Assembly: GCA_964648505.1 (NCBI GenBank) | Contig: CAZYMI010000012.1 | Coordinates: 1 to 57,898 of the forward strand | Direction: 5' to 3' | DNA from: CAZYMI01 sp964648505 | Lineage (GTDB): Bacteria; Pseudomonadota; Alphaproteobacteria; Micavibrionales; Micavibrionaceae | Length of the DNA stretch: 57,898 bases | Shown: positions 7,838 through 17,662 of the stretch, piece after piece | How the letters are laid out: the number at the start of each line of letters is the position of its first letter | Position numbering within the stretch: the first letter of the stretch is position 1 | The notes under the pieces: model-generated | Databases searched by the model: none | What the model was told of the DNA's origin: nothing | Seen by the model: only the letters and a program-made list of their open reading frames with translations | Translations under genes and position numbers: made by a program

Positions 7838-8683
7838 ATGCCGCTTTACTACATTGCAATTTTAGCTCTCGTTCAGGGAATTACTGAATTTTTACCCGTA
7901 AGCTCAAGCGGTCACCTTGTTTTATTGCATCATTTTTTTGCCCCAGAAGGGGCTTCACTTGATCTATCAGACAACAGAATTCTTGATGTTGCTGTTCATG
8001 TTGGCACTCTTGTTTCCGTACTTGTTTATTTCCGAAGTGATATAAAGCAAATGATAAAAGGTATTTTTTCTGTGTTCACCGTCGATAAATTAGATGATGT
8101 TACATATAGCAGCGGCAAGACAATGGCTTTTAATATTATCATTGCATCTGTCCCTGCTATCGTCTTTGGTTTAATCATTCACATGACCGAGCCGAACTGG
8201 CTTTCTTCGGTAAAGCTGGTCGCTTGGAACCTTGTTATATTCGGCATCATTCTTGGTATCGCGGATCGGTTTTTTTCTGATAAACGCGTCATCACTGAAC
8301 TAAACTGGAAACAGGCCGCCTTGATTGGCCTCGCACAGGCTTTGGCACTGATCCCAGGCGTATCGCGCGCTGGCGCAACAATTACAACAGCACGATTTCT
8401 AGGGTTTTCACGCACAGAAAGCGCACGATTCTCTCTCTTGCTGGCAACTGTTGCTATTTCAGGTGCGGGTGTTTTATCAGGTATTGGTTTACTCGAAAAT
8501 GGTAACACAGCATTAATTTATGATGCCCTTGTTTGCGTATCGCTTGCTTTTATTGCGGGTTATATCGTGATCTTTTTTATGATGAACTGGCTTGCGCGCG
8601 CTTCTTTAATGCCTTTTGTAATTTACCGTATATGTTTAGGTTTTATTTTATTGATTTTAATTTATTCGGGAACAATTGGCTGA
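7838..8683 (+). CDS. uppP: Undecaprenyl-diphosphatase UppP/BacA
   Basis: The 281-residue polytopic protein has the two BacA active-site motifs: ITEFLPVSSSGH near residues 15-26 and PGVSRAGAT near residue 170, the latter with Ala where most members have Ser. It dephosphorylates undecaprenyl diphosphate to recycle the lipid carrier for peptidoglycan and O-antigen synthesis, and can confer bacitracin tolerance. It is slightly longer than the usual 265-275 residues. Its 3' end overlaps the convergent rsmD by 22 bases. Confidence 0.96.
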   Translation: MPLYYIAILALVQGITEFLPVSSSGHLVLLHHFFAPEGASLDLSDNRILDVAVHVGTLVSVLVYFRSDIKQMIKGIFSVFTVDKLDDVTYSSGKTMAFNIIIASVPAIVFGLIIHMTEPNWLSSVKLVAWNLVIFGIILGIADRFFSDKRVITELNWKQAALIGLAQALALIPGVSRAGATITTARFLGFSRTESARFSLLLATVAISGAGVLSGIGLLENGNTALIYDALVCVSLAFIAGYIVIFFMMNWLARASLMPFVIYRICLGFILLILIYSGTIG

Positions 8684-9219
8684 CCTAAAATTATTGCTGT
8701 ATCACCGTAGTGTTTGTAAACATCGACTCTAATTTTTAACGTTGCGGGATCAAGCTCTTCTTCAACTTCAGCAACAATATAAGCATCGCCCAATATCCAT
8801 TTATTTTTTAACAAGGCTTCAAGCGCGGGGTTTACTAAATTTTGTCTGTAAGGTGGGTCCAGAAAGACAATTGTCCCTACAGGCATGGTTTCTGGTCTGG
8901 GACCGCATTTTGTTACATCGCGCAAAATTAGTGTTGCTTGCCCTTCAACATCAAGCGTGCGAATATTATGACGTGTCAATGCTAAAGCTTCGCGCGCTTT
9001 TTCAAAAAAGATAACTTCACGGCAGCCCCGTGATATTGCTTCAAGCCCCATAGCACCCGTGCCTGCAAAAGCATCAAGAACAAAAGCATCATCAATAAGG
9101 CCGCGTGCTTCCAACATATTAAAAACAGCGAGACGAACCTTATCACTGGTCGGGCGGATAGTGTCGTCTTGCGGGCTTTTTAAAATACGCCCACCGTAAA
9201 GCCCCCCGGTTACTCTCAT
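8662..9219 (-). CDS. rsmD: 16S rRNA (guanine966-N2)-methyltransferase RsmD
   Basis: The 185-residue product starts MRVTGGLYGGR, typical of RsmD. It has the SAM-binding loop DAFAGTGAMGLEA (49-61) and the catalytic FLDPPY (119-124) of N2-guanine methyltransferases. It modifies G966 of 16S rRNA during 30S assembly. It follows rluB with a four-base overlap, forming an rRNA-modification operon commonly seen in proteobacteria. It converges with uppP, overlapping it by 22 bases. Confidence 0.95.
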   Translation of the reverse strand: MRVTGGLYGGRILKSPQDDTIRPTSDKVRLAVFNMLEARGLIDDAFVLDAFAGTGAMGLEAISRGCREVIFFEKAREALALTRHNIRTLDVEGQATLILRDVTKCGPRPETMPVGTIVFLDPPYRQNLVNPALEALLKNKWILGDAYIVAEVEEELDPATLKIRVDVYKHYGDTAIILGQPIVPE

Positions 9220-9968
9220 GCCTTTGTACCTTTTAATTTTAAAAACGACCCTAACTGGTCTTGAAGCACTTGTTTTGGTACCGGCTGCACATCATTTTCA
9301 TCAAGCTGACCAAGCTGAAAAGGTCCGTACGCAATGCGTATTAACCGATTAACCTGAAGGCCCAGTGCACCAAGAACATTCTTCACTTCACGATTCTTAC
9401 CTTCTTTTAGAGCTAACGTTAACCATGCATTTGATCCTTGAATTTTTTCCAAAGTTGCATCAATTGCACCATATTTTATACCATCAACTGTAATGCCATT
9501 TTGAAGCTGCTGAAGCTGTTTTTCATCTGGCCTACCATGAACACGAACACGGTAACGCCTGACCCAGCCTGTTGATGGCAATTCCAGATGGCGGGCTAAT
9601 TCCCCGTCATTTGTTAAAAGCAGTAAACCTTCTGTATTAATATCCAACCGACCAATCGTAACAAGGTTAACATGCTTTTCAGGTAAATATTCAAATATCG
9701 TTGGGCGACCCTGCGGGTCCCGACGGGTTACAACAAGGCCCGAAGGTTTATGGTACACAAATAACTTTGTTTCCTCGGCTGGCTTTAAAGGGGTTCCATC
9801 TACTGTTATTTTATCCTTATCCGTCACAACATAAGCAGGTGTATTTAAAATTTTGCCATTCACTGTGACCCGGCCTGCTGTAATCCAGGCTTCTGCCTCA
9901 CGCCTTGAACATAAGCCAGCCCGTGCGATTCGCTTTGCGATACGTTCCCCTTTGATCTCTGACGACAT
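9216..9968 (-). CDS. rluB: RsuA/RluB-family 23S rRNA pseudouridine synthase
   Basis: The 250-residue protein has an N-terminal S4 RNA-binding domain (GERIAKRIARAGLCSRREAE through about residue 65). The pseudouridine synthase domain contains the GRLDINTEGLLLLTNDG catalytic motif near residues 103-119 with the active Asp, and a KEGKNREVKNVLGALG motif near 190. RluB modifies U2605 of 23S rRNA; RsuA and RluE/F relatives modify other sites, so substrate specificity is inferred. It is translationally coupled to rsmD and divergent from tadA across 17 bases. Confidence 0.9.
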   Translation of the reverse strand: MSSEIKGERIAKRIARAGLCSRREAEAWITAGRVTVNGKILNTPAYVVTDKDKITVDGTPLKPAEETKLFVYHKPSGLVVTRRDPQGRPTIFEYLPEKHVNLVTIGRLDINTEGLLLLTNDGELARHLELPSTGWVRRYRVRVHGRPDEKQLQQLQNGITVDGIKYGAIDATLEKIQGSNAWLTLALKEGKNREVKNVLGALGLQVNRLIRIAYGPFQLGQLDENDVQPVPKQVLQDQLGSFLKLKGTKA

Positions 9969-9985
9969 GCTTGCTATGACTTTCT

Positions 9986-10468
9986 ATGATGAATGACGAT
10001 TTTGATCATAGAATGATGGCGCTTGCGATGGAAGAGGCTAGAAAAGCTGAAAGGCTTGATGAAGTGCCTGTGGGCGCCGTTATAGCCGACCCCTTATCAC
10101 AAACTGTGATGGCCACAAGCCATAATTTAACACGCGTGCACAAAGACCCAACGGCACATGCCGAAATTTTAGCAATCCGAGCTGCGTGCCTAAAAGCAGA
10201 AGCACAAAGAATTCCGGACTATGACCTTTATGTAACGCTGGAACCTTGTGCAATGTGTGCTGGCGCAATTTCATTCGCACGCATTAGGCGGCTGATTTTT
10301 GCGGCAGATGATGCAAAAGGAGGGGGGGTTATCCATGGTGCTCAATTTTTTGATCAGCCCACTTGTCATCACCGGCCACAAGTTCAAAAAGGTATCAACG
10401 CTGAGGAATCAACAACGTTGCTTCAGAATTTTTTTGTTCAAAAGCGTGGGATAAAACGCCCGAAATAA
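9986..10468 (+). CDS. tadA: tRNA-specific adenosine deaminase TadA
   Basis: The 160-residue product has the zinc-dependent deaminase motifs H58-A-E60 (THAHAE context) and PC88-x-x-C91, with E60 the proton shuttle. It also has the family's EVPVGAV stretch near residue 26. TadA converts A34 to inosine in tRNA-Arg(ACG). The annotated start is the first of two adjacent ATGs; the second at 9989 is equally possible. Its last 74 bases overlap the 3' end of the convergent EAL gene. Confidence 0.95.
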   Translation: MMNDDFDHRMMALAMEEARKAERLDEVPVGAVIADPLSQTVMATSHNLTRVHKDPTAHAEILAIRAACLKAEAQRIPDYDLYVTLEPCAMCAGAISFARIRRLIFAADDAKGGGVIHGAQFFDQPTCHHRPQVQKGINAEESTTLLQNFFVQKRGIKRPK

Positions 10469-11288
10469 ACACCAAACCATTTTGTGCAAAAAGTTGTGAT
10501 TTTAATTGATGTAAAGGTACCGGTCTTGAAAAGCCAAATCCTTGACCAACTTGTATTTTTGCTTTTCTTGCCAAATCAAGGTGTTCTTGAGTCTCTATAC
10601 CTTCTGCAACAATATCGTAACCTTGATAGTGAAGCGCGCTTGCTGTTGAAGAAAATCGATCAGGATCCTCAAGCAAAGACATATCCAATTTAACAACGCG
10701 GGCTAAACTCTCAAGCGCAAGTGTTCTAATAAAATCACGGCGTATACCACGATGATCATCTTGAACAATTTTAATTCCATGCCTTTCAATTGCTCGTAAT
10801 GATCTGTACGCAGTTTTTGACATTTCCATTTCAATGGCACCATCTTCAACTACTTCTATACTAATCTGATCAGGAGCAATTGAATTATTTCGCATCATCT
10901 CTTGAATATAAGTTCCAAGACCTGTGTCAGCACTTAATGCTACCGGAGACATGTTAATAGAAACAGCCGGACACGGAACGCTCATTTCCACATGCATATA
11001 GGTATTAAGCGTAAATAAATCTTCCAAGACTTTGCGAATAATCATTCTGTTAAGCCGGACTGCGGTTTCAATATCAGTTTCTGAGATAGGCAAAAAAGAT
11101 AAGGGCTGTAAGGTATCTTTGTTCCAAAAAGCACGAGCAAGAGATTCAAAAGAAGAAATACCGCCCGATTCCAGATTAATCAAAGGCTGATAAACAGGAT
11201 AAACATTGTCAAAATCAAGCGTCTTGCGCAAATCATCAAGTGAAAGGGTCGTCATCGCTGCGCCATTAAAATTTTCATGAGCATACAT
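10395..11288 (-). CDS. EAL-domain protein, possibly degenerate c-di-GMP phosphodiesterase
   Basis: A single EAL domain fills this 297-residue protein. The signature is ESLAR instead of EALxR. Other motif positions are NMSP (metal Asn kept), IEVVEDG in place of ELTE, and QDDHRGI in place of DDFGTG (both Asp kept, loop changed). VKLDMSLL (Lys kept), AEGIE and QGFGFSRP are also present. Most ligands of the two metal sites seem present but loop 6 is altered, so catalysis is uncertain and a sensor role is possible. The ATG at residue 12 (MTTLSLDD) is an alternative start. No PAS, REC or GGDEF partner domain is fused. The final 25 codons overlap tadA antisense. Confidence 0.85.
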   Translation of the reverse strand: MYAHENFNGAAMTTLSLDDLRKTLDFDNVYPVYQPLINLESGGISSFESLARAFWNKDTLQPLSFLPISETDIETAVRLNRMIIRKVLEDLFTLNTYMHVEMSVPCPAVSINMSPVALSADTGLGTYIQEMMRNNSIAPDQISIEVVEDGAIEMEMSKTAYRSLRAIERHGIKIVQDDHRGIRRDFIRTLALESLARVVKLDMSLLEDPDRFSSTASALHYQGYDIVAEGIETQEHLDLARKAKIQVGQGFGFSRPVPLHQLKSQLFAQNGLVFISGVLSHAFEQKNSEATLLIPQR

Positions 11289-11346
11289 TATCTCATTTAA
11301 ACGTTTTTATATTGTTTTCGTCAACAAAATGCTGATTAATAATGCC

Positions 11347-12621
11347 CTAAGCAGCACGCCAGCCAATATCACGCCTGCAAAACCCGTAAGGCCAATCAAT
11401 CTGATCAACGCCTTGATAAGCTGTTTTTTTGGCCTTTTCAACAGTTTGTGCTGTTGCCGTCACACTTAATACCCGTCCACCTGAATTAACAATCTGACCA
11501 GATGCATCACGCGCTGTGCCTGCATGAAAGACAACGACGCCTTGAATAGCCCCTGCAAGCTCCAAACCGTGAATCAAAGTATTCTTAACGTAAGAGCCTG
11601 GATATCCTTGTGCAGCCATCACAACAGTTAAAGCGACATCTGATGAAAAAGAAAAATTTTCAGGTGTATGTGCAAGAGTGCCTTTAGCGCATGCATCCAG
11701 AACCTTAAATAAGTCACCTTTAAAGCGCCGCATCAATGTTTGACATTCCGGATCACCAAATCGAATATTAAATTCCAACACTTTAGGCACTCCATCCACA
11801 ACCATAATGCCGGCAAACAAAACGCCAGTGAATGGGCATCCATCGCGCTTCATTTGTTCGACCACTGGTTTGATGCACGTACGTATTATTTCATCTTCAA
11901 GTGCGGGGGTGATAAGACGTGCCGGGCTATAAGCACCCATACCCCCTGTATTAGGCCCCGTATCACCGTCACCTACGCGCTTATGATCTTGCGCTGTACC
12001 AAAAGGCACAACAGTCTTGCCATCTGAAAGGGCAAAAAAGCTAATTTCCTCACCATCCATAAATTCTTCAATAATGATTTCTGAACCGGCGGCACCAAAA
12101 GCGCCATCAACCAGCATGCTTTCAACGGCTTGATATGCTTCTTGTTTTGTCATGGCGACAATGACGCCCTTACCTGCTGCAAGGCCATCTGTTTTAACAA
12201 CGATAGGAGCGCCTACTTTATCAATATAAAGCCTTGCTTGGTTGCGATCTGAGAATGTCTGATATTGTGCGGTTGGTACATCTGCACGCTTTAAAAGATC
12301 TTTCATGTAGGCCTTTGATCCCTCAAGCCGGGCAGCAGATTGTGAAGGTCCAAAAACAGCGATATTATGAGCACGCAAAGCATCTGCTAACCCTAAAGTT
12401 AGGGGTTCTTCTGGCCCAATCACAACTAAACTGACCTGTTCAGATACAGCTAAATCAACAAGCCTTTCAATATCCGTTACTTTAATATCAACACAGCGAC
12501 CCAAAACATCCATACCAGGATTGCCAGGCGCAAAAATTAAAGACTGTATATGCGGAGATTGTGCCAGCTTCCAACCAAGGGCATGTTCACGCCCACCTGA
12601 CCCTATAACAAGAACTTTCAT
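11347..12621 (-). CDS. purD: Phosphoribosylamine-glycine ligase (GAR synthetase)
   Basis: The 424-residue protein begins MKVLVIGSGGREHALGWKL, the PurD signature. It has the ATP-grasp core (KTDGLAAGKGVIVA; GPNTGGMGAYSP near residue 224; NIRFGDPECQ near 290) and the C-terminal LSVTA segment. It makes glycinamide ribonucleotide, the second step of purine synthesis. Length matches the family. It is followed upstream by putA on the same strand with 19 bases between them. Confidence 0.97.
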   Translation of the reverse strand: MKVLVIGSGGREHALGWKLAQSPHIQSLIFAPGNPGMDVLGRCVDIKVTDIERLVDLAVSEQVSLVVIGPEEPLTLGLADALRAHNIAVFGPSQSAARLEGSKAYMKDLLKRADVPTAQYQTFSDRNQARLYIDKVGAPIVVKTDGLAAGKGVIVAMTKQEAYQAVESMLVDGAFGAAGSEIIIEEFMDGEEISFFALSDGKTVVPFGTAQDHKRVGDGDTGPNTGGMGAYSPARLITPALEDEIIRTCIKPVVEQMKRDGCPFTGVLFAGIMVVDGVPKVLEFNIRFGDPECQTLMRRFKGDLFKVLDACAKGTLAHTPENFSFSSDVALTVVMAAQGYPGSYVKNTLIHGLELAGAIQGVVVFHAGTARDASGQIVNSGGRVLSVTATAQTVEKAKKTAYQGVDQIDWPYGFCRRDIGWRAA

Positions 12622-12640
12622 AGTTTATTTTCTATCCCTT

Positions 12641-15600
12641 CTAATCTTCGAGCGAAACAAGTTTTGCATTGCCGCCCGCAGCTGATGTATTAATAGTCAC
12701 TGTTTGTTCTGTTGCAAAACGGTGCAGATAAAATGGGCCTCCGGCTTTTGGCCCTGTACCTGAAAGACCCTGCCCGCCAAAAGGCTGAACACCCACAACG
12801 GCGCCAATCATCGATCGATTCACATAGATATTCCCTGCGTGAATAGAATCAGAAAATAAGCGTGCACGCCCATCAATACGGGACTGCACACCAAAAGTTA
12901 AACCAAACCCTGTTGCATGAATATCGGCTATAACTCCTTCAAGTTTATCTGCCTTATAGCGCACAAGATGCAAAACTGGACCGAACACTTCATTTTTTAA
13001 TATAGATAAATTTGAAATTTCAAAAATAACAGGTTCAATGAAATAGCCATTCTGAATCTGCGTTTTTTTTGCTTGCGCGATAAAACGCGCCGATGTTTGA
13101 AGGTTGTTTATATGTTTTGAAATTTTTTCTGCAGCCTCTTGATCAATCACAGGGCCTATATCAGTTGACAAAAGAGCCGGATTACCAACGACCAGTTCAG
13201 AAACCGCCCCTTGTAAAAGAACGATCATTTTATCTGCAATATCTTCTTGCACATATAAGACCCGACAAGCAGAACATCTTTGCCCGGCAGACCCAAAAGC
13301 AGAAAGCATAACATCATCCAAAACCTGCTCAGGTAAAGCGGTACTATCAGCGATCATAACATTCTGACCACCTGTTTCAGCAATCAAAGGCACAATAGGC
13401 CCTTCTTTTGCAGCAAGGGTGCGATTAATCAAGCGTGCCACTTCTGTTGATCCTGTAAAAGCTACACCTGCCACATCATGATGCGCGATAAGAGCAGCCC
13501 CTATTTTTCCGTCACCCGGCATAAAGGTAATAGCCTTATCGCTTACACCTGATCTTAAAAGCAGGTTGACAGCAAGCGCTGCTATAAGGGGAGTCTGTTC
13601 TGCTGGTTTTGCAATAACAGCGTTTCCAGCCATTAAAGCTGCGGCAATTTGCCCTACAAAAATTGCTAAAGGAAAATTCCAAGGACTGATGCAGATAAAA
13701 ATGCCGCGGCCTTTTAATCTTAAATGATTACTTTCACCTGTTGGCCCCGGAAGGGCAAAACCGGAATCTTGAAAATCTTTTTCTCCCTGCATGGCATAGT
13801 ATCTACAAAAATCAACAGCTTCCCGAATATCAGCTAATCCATCGGGTATCGTTTTTCCTGCTTCATGGACTAAAAGCGTCAGAAGAGCTGACGTATTATC
13901 TTCAATCATATCTGCCCAGTTGCGTAAAACAGAAGCGCGCAGAACAGCGGGTTTTACTGCCCAATCCTGAAAACCTATTTTTGCCTGACGAAAAGCTTCT
14001 TCAATTAAATCAGAAGTAGCCTCTATGACATACCCTACCGCTTCATCTTTTTTTGCAGGGTTAGTAATCTTTTTCTTTTCTGTCTGGCCTTTTGTATAAA
14101 CAGTTCCCCCTATCACAGGTGCTGCTTCAAATTTAGCCGCGCGAAACGTTACTTCGATTGATTTTAAAACATCATACGCTGTTTTTTCATCTGCCAGATC
14201 ATAACCTTTAGCATTCTGACGCCCATCCCCATAAAGATGAACAGGGAGATTTATTGATGAATGGGTACGAACTTCTTGTGCTTTTATAATCGTGACAGGG
14301 TCAGTTATCAGTGTTTTGATCGGTACTTTTGTATCACGCAATTGTGCCACAAAAGATGTATTCGCACCATTTTCAAGAAGTCTGCGTGCCAAATACGCCA
14401 ATAACTCCGCATGAGATCCAACAGGGGCATAAATACTCACATGCGCTTGTTTTTTCTCAAGCACCGCGTCATATAACGTATCGCCCATGCCTTGAAGACG
14501 TTGAAATTCAAATCCTCTCTGCCCGCCTGCAAGGGTCAGAATCGTTGAAACCGTATACGCATTATGCGTACCAAACATTGGATAAAAAATCTCTCGCTGG
14601 TCAAGCAGCTTCTGGGCACAAGCGAGATACGATAAATCTGTATGCACTTTGCGGGTAAAAACCGGATAGTCATCGAGACCAAGCATCTGAGCGCGTTTAA
14701 TCTCGCTGTCCCAATACGCCCCTTTCACAAGACGAACCCGCAAGATCTTACCTTGCCTATCCCAACTTGCCAGATAATCAATAACCTGTGATGCACGTTT
14801 TTGATAAGCCTGAACAGCCAAACCAAAACCGTTCCATCCAGCAAGGTCTGGATGATCAAATACAGCTTTTATTATCCTGAGCGATATCTCAAGCCTGTCT
14901 GCTTCTTCGGCATCAACAGTGACTGGAATATCGGCCTTACGTGCCGCTTTTGTTATTTCCAGTAAACGACTGACCATAACAGGAAAACAGTATTCTTCTT
15001 GAAAAACACTGTAGCGGGGATGCAAAGCTGAAAGCTTAACTGAAATACTTGTACCCTTATGTCCTGATTTTTGAAGAACACCAATTGCATCTATATAGGC
15101 TTTAAAATACGTCTCTGCTTGTTGCGCTGTACGCGCGCCCTCCCCAAGCAAGTCATATGAAATTGCATAGCCTTTTTTTAAATATTCCTGTGCCTCATCT
15201 GCAGCATCTACAATTGTTTCACCTAAAACGAATTGTTTGCCCATCATTTTTACAGCAGCAATAATAGCTTGTCTGATCACAGGCTGCCCAAGACGCGCAA
15301 AAACACTATCTAAGGTCTTGCGTGTCAAACTTAGTCCTAAGCCTGCCGCTTTTACAAGCCAGTCGCCACCCATATCCATTTCAGCAAGCCACTGCGCAGC
15401 GGCAATCTTATCTTCAATAAGACGATTTGCTGTTGCGGCATCGGGTACACGCAAAAGAGCCTCAGCAAGCGCCATTAAAGCAACGCCTTCTTGGGTGTTG
15501 AGCCCGAATTTCTGCATAAAACTATCAAGCTGCCCTGCTTTTACTTTGCGCGCACGGGCATCTTCAATCATCATCTGCGCACGTTTTTGTGTAGACTCAC

Positions 15601-15673
15601 GGTCTGCGTCTTGAAAACGCAAGCCCGACAAAAGGTTTTCAACTGTAATAATTTCAGATTTATTTAGAAGCAT
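12641..15673 (-). CDS. putA: Bifunctional proline dehydrogenase / P5C dehydrogenase PutA
   Basis: The 1010-residue protein has an N-terminal helical arm, a FAD proline dehydrogenase barrel (GKILRVRLVKGAYWDSEIK region, about residues 130-440) and a C-terminal aldehyde dehydrogenase domain. The latter contains SPWNFPLAIFVGQIAAAL near 640, IAETGGQNVMI near 760 and the catalytic Cys in GSAGQRCSACR near 795. It oxidises proline to glutamate with substrate channelling. At about 1000 residues it is the short PutA type: no N-terminal ribbon-helix-helix DNA-binding domain is seen, so it should not act as its own repressor. It is divergent from xseA across 50 bases. Confidence 0.97.
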   Translation of the reverse strand: MLLNKSEIITVENLLSGLRFQDADRESTQKRAQMMIEDARARKVKAGQLDSFMQKFGLNTQEGVALMALAEALLRVPDAATANRLIEDKIAAAQWLAEMDMGGDWLVKAAGLGLSLTRKTLDSVFARLGQPVIRQAIIAAVKMMGKQFVLGETIVDAADEAQEYLKKGYAISYDLLGEGARTAQQAETYFKAYIDAIGVLQKSGHKGTSISVKLSALHPRYSVFQEEYCFPVMVSRLLEITKAARKADIPVTVDAEEADRLEISLRIIKAVFDHPDLAGWNGFGLAVQAYQKRASQVIDYLASWDRQGKILRVRLVKGAYWDSEIKRAQMLGLDDYPVFTRKVHTDLSYLACAQKLLDQREIFYPMFGTHNAYTVSTILTLAGGQRGFEFQRLQGMGDTLYDAVLEKKQAHVSIYAPVGSHAELLAYLARRLLENGANTSFVAQLRDTKVPIKTLITDPVTIIKAQEVRTHSSINLPVHLYGDGRQNAKGYDLADEKTAYDVLKSIEVTFRAAKFEAAPVIGGTVYTKGQTEKKKITNPAKKDEAVGYVIEATSDLIEEAFRQAKIGFQDWAVKPAVLRASVLRNWADMIEDNTSALLTLLVHEAGKTIPDGLADIREAVDFCRYYAMQGEKDFQDSGFALPGPTGESNHLRLKGRGIFICISPWNFPLAIFVGQIAAALMAGNAVIAKPAEQTPLIAALAVNLLLRSGVSDKAITFMPGDGKIGAALIAHHDVAGVAFTGSTEVARLINRTLAAKEGPIVPLIAETGGQNVMIADSTALPEQVLDDVMLSAFGSAGQRCSACRVLYVQEDIADKMIVLLQGAVSELVVGNPALLSTDIGPVIDQEAAEKISKHINNLQTSARFIAQAKKTQIQNGYFIEPVIFEISNLSILKNEVFGPVLHLVRYKADKLEGVIADIHATGFGLTFGVQSRIDGRARLFSDSIHAGNIYVNRSMIGAVVGVQPFGGQGLSGTGPKAGGPFYLHRFATEQTVTINTSAAGGNAKLVSLED

Positions 15674-15723
15674 TTTAGAATATTAGCATTTATTATATTC
15701 TTTTGTCAGGCTATGTTTAGTGC

Positions 15724-17067
15724 ATGGCAACAATAACCAACAGCCCAGAATTTTCGGTCAGTGAACTCGCCGCTTCCTTAAAGAGAACCCTTGAGAACTC
15801 ATACGAACATGTCCGGGTACGGGGCGAGCTTTCCCGAATCACAATCGCCTCATCAGGTCACCTTTATGCAGATTTAAAAGATCAAGGGGCCGTCATAAAC
15901 ATAATATGCTGGCGTACCCAGATGACCCGCCTTGGGATAAAGCCCGAAGAAGGGCTTGAGGTCATTTGCACAGGTAAAATTACAACTTACCCGGCGCGGT
16001 CTAACTACCAGATGATAATTGAACGTATGGAACTTGCAGGTCAAGGCGCTCTTTTAAAAATGCTTGATGACCGCCGCAAGAAATTAGCTGCCGAAGGGCT
16101 TTTCGATCTGGATCGCAAACGCCTTTTGCCATACCTGCCTGAAGTGATCGGGGTTGTCACATCACCAACAGGTGCCGTTATACGCGATATTTTGCACCGG
16201 CTTGATGAAAGATTCCCGCGCAGAGTTCTCATCTGGCCTGTTCGTGTTCAAGGTGATGGTGCGCACAAAGAAATTGCAAAAGCTATCAATGGCTTTAATG
16301 ACCTTGCCAAAACGGGGAATATTCCACGACCTGATCTGATTATTGTTGCACGAGGCGGCGGATCGCTCGAAGACCTGATGGCTTTTAACGAGGAGAGCGT
16401 CGTCCGTGCCGCAGCCGCATCGCTTATACCACTTATTTCTGCTGTAGGGCACGAAACAGACACAACATTAATCGATTTTGCATCAGATCTTCGTGCGCCA
16501 ACACCAAGCGCTGCTGCTGAAAAAGCCGTCCCTGTCAAAGCAGATCTGGAAACAACGACTGCTGAGTCTTCATTAAGACTTTCTAATGCCCTTAAACGCC
16601 TTCTGAAAGACAAGTTAAAAGAAATCGATGCTTTGTACGGCCGTTTTTTAAAGCCTCTTCATCTTGTGAACCTTAAGACTCAAAGGCTAGATCAGGCTAC
16701 ATTGCGCCTTGATTATACGTTTACAAATTTGCTTGATAATCTCAGATCTAAAATAATTGTGCACTCAGCGCGTCTTCAACACCCTCAAAAACAGGTCAGA
16801 GACCTTGAAAAGCAGTTTATCCGGCTTTTAAATTATTTCGATCAGATACATAACCGCTTATTTGTAAAACAGCATGATGACCTAAACGTAACCATACGTA
16901 TGCTTGAAAGCCTGTCTTTTGAAAGGGTCCTGGAACGCGGCTTTACAGTGATCCGTGGCCAGTCGGGATGTATTATTACAAGCGCGGCACAAGCGCGCTT
17001 GGAAAACAGCCTCAATGTGCAATTTAAAGATCAGGAGCATATTCGCGTTTTTCCTGATAAAGCCTGA
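15724..17067 (+). CDS. xseA: Exodeoxyribonuclease VII large subunit
   Basis: The 447-residue protein starts with the OB-fold (SVSELAASLKRTLE, then VRGELSRI...SGHLYADLKD). It continues with the XseA core containing GVVTSPTGAVIRDI near 140, LIIVARGGGSLEDLMAFN near 205 and SAVGHETDTTLIDF near 238. A coiled-coil region and a C-terminal LERGFTVIR element follow. With XseB it degrades single-stranded DNA in both directions. XseB is not in this window. Confidence 0.97.
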   Translation: MATITNSPEFSVSELAASLKRTLENSYEHVRVRGELSRITIASSGHLYADLKDQGAVINIICWRTQMTRLGIKPEEGLEVICTGKITTYPARSNYQMIIERMELAGQGALLKMLDDRRKKLAAEGLFDLDRKRLLPYLPEVIGVVTSPTGAVIRDILHRLDERFPRRVLIWPVRVQGDGAHKEIAKAINGFNDLAKTGNIPRPDLIIVARGGGSLEDLMAFNEESVVRAAAASLIPLISAVGHETDTTLIDFASDLRAPTPSAAAEKAVPVKADLETTTAESSLRLSNALKRLLKDKLKEIDALYGRFLKPLHLVNLKTQRLDQATLRLDYTFTNLLDNLRSKIIVHSARLQHPQKQVRDLEKQFIRLLNYFDQIHNRLFVKQHDDLNVTIRMLESLSFERVLERGFTVIRGQSGCIITSAAQARLENSLNVQFKDQEHIRVFPDKA

Positions 17068-17105
17068 TTTTATTATGAAACAGGCTATGTTATAATTAAA
17101 TTACA

Positions 17106-17615
17106 ATGGCATGGACATTACGCGCATTTATGGATCTTTTAGGGGTTGACCGGCTGTTGGCAGCCTATGAAACACAACCTTGGTTTGCAGAAGATTCAAG
17201 TAAGTCTATTTCCTGTTCTGCGAATGTGACAATGGATTCAGACCTGTCTTTGATCGAGGCTGATGTGTATCTCGTATTAGAAAAGCCTGATCCGGTTAGT
17301 AATAACCAGACCCAAGAAATTATAAAACTAATCGGGAAGCCCCGTGTTGATGGGAAATGGGTTGTCAATGAGCTACGTATTAAGGGCCAGTCCTATAAAA
17401 GTAAAATCTATAATTGGGAAGAAAAAGGATGCAATCTTTTTCGTGCTGTAATTACTTCTCTTGAGCGAGGAGTTATTCCTGATTTTGATGAGCTCACTGA
17501 AAAAGAAATGCATGAAAATGAACGCTTTGCTGACCAATGGGGTTCAGGATCAAGCAAAGCCCCTATCATTAAAGCCGACCAGCTTCTTGATATGGGCGGC
17601 ATGAAAGGTTTCTAA
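17106..17615 (+). CDS. Hypothetical cytoplasmic protein
   Basis: A 169-residue acidic soluble protein with no signal peptide or transmembrane segment. It has a short N-terminal LRAFMDLLGVDRLL helix and a middle section rich in alternating hydrophobic residues (IEADVYLVLEK, WVVNELRIKG, SKIYNWEEKG), probably beta. It ends in an acidic tail IIKADQLLDMGGMKGF. I do not recognise the family. It follows xseA by 38 bases and precedes the FzlA-like gene by 47 on the same strand, so co-transcription is possible. Confidence 0.75.
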   Translation: MAWTLRAFMDLLGVDRLLAAYETQPWFAEDSSKSISCSANVTMDSDLSLIEADVYLVLEKPDPVSNNQTQEIIKLIGKPRVDGKWVVNELRIKGQSYKSKIYNWEEKGCNLFRAVITSLERGVIPDFDELTEKEMHENERFADQWGSGSSKAPIIKADQLLDMGGMKGF

Positions 17616-17662
17616 CATTTTTAGGGCTTTTTGCCGTTCCTTTTATAGGTTACTCTAAACTT

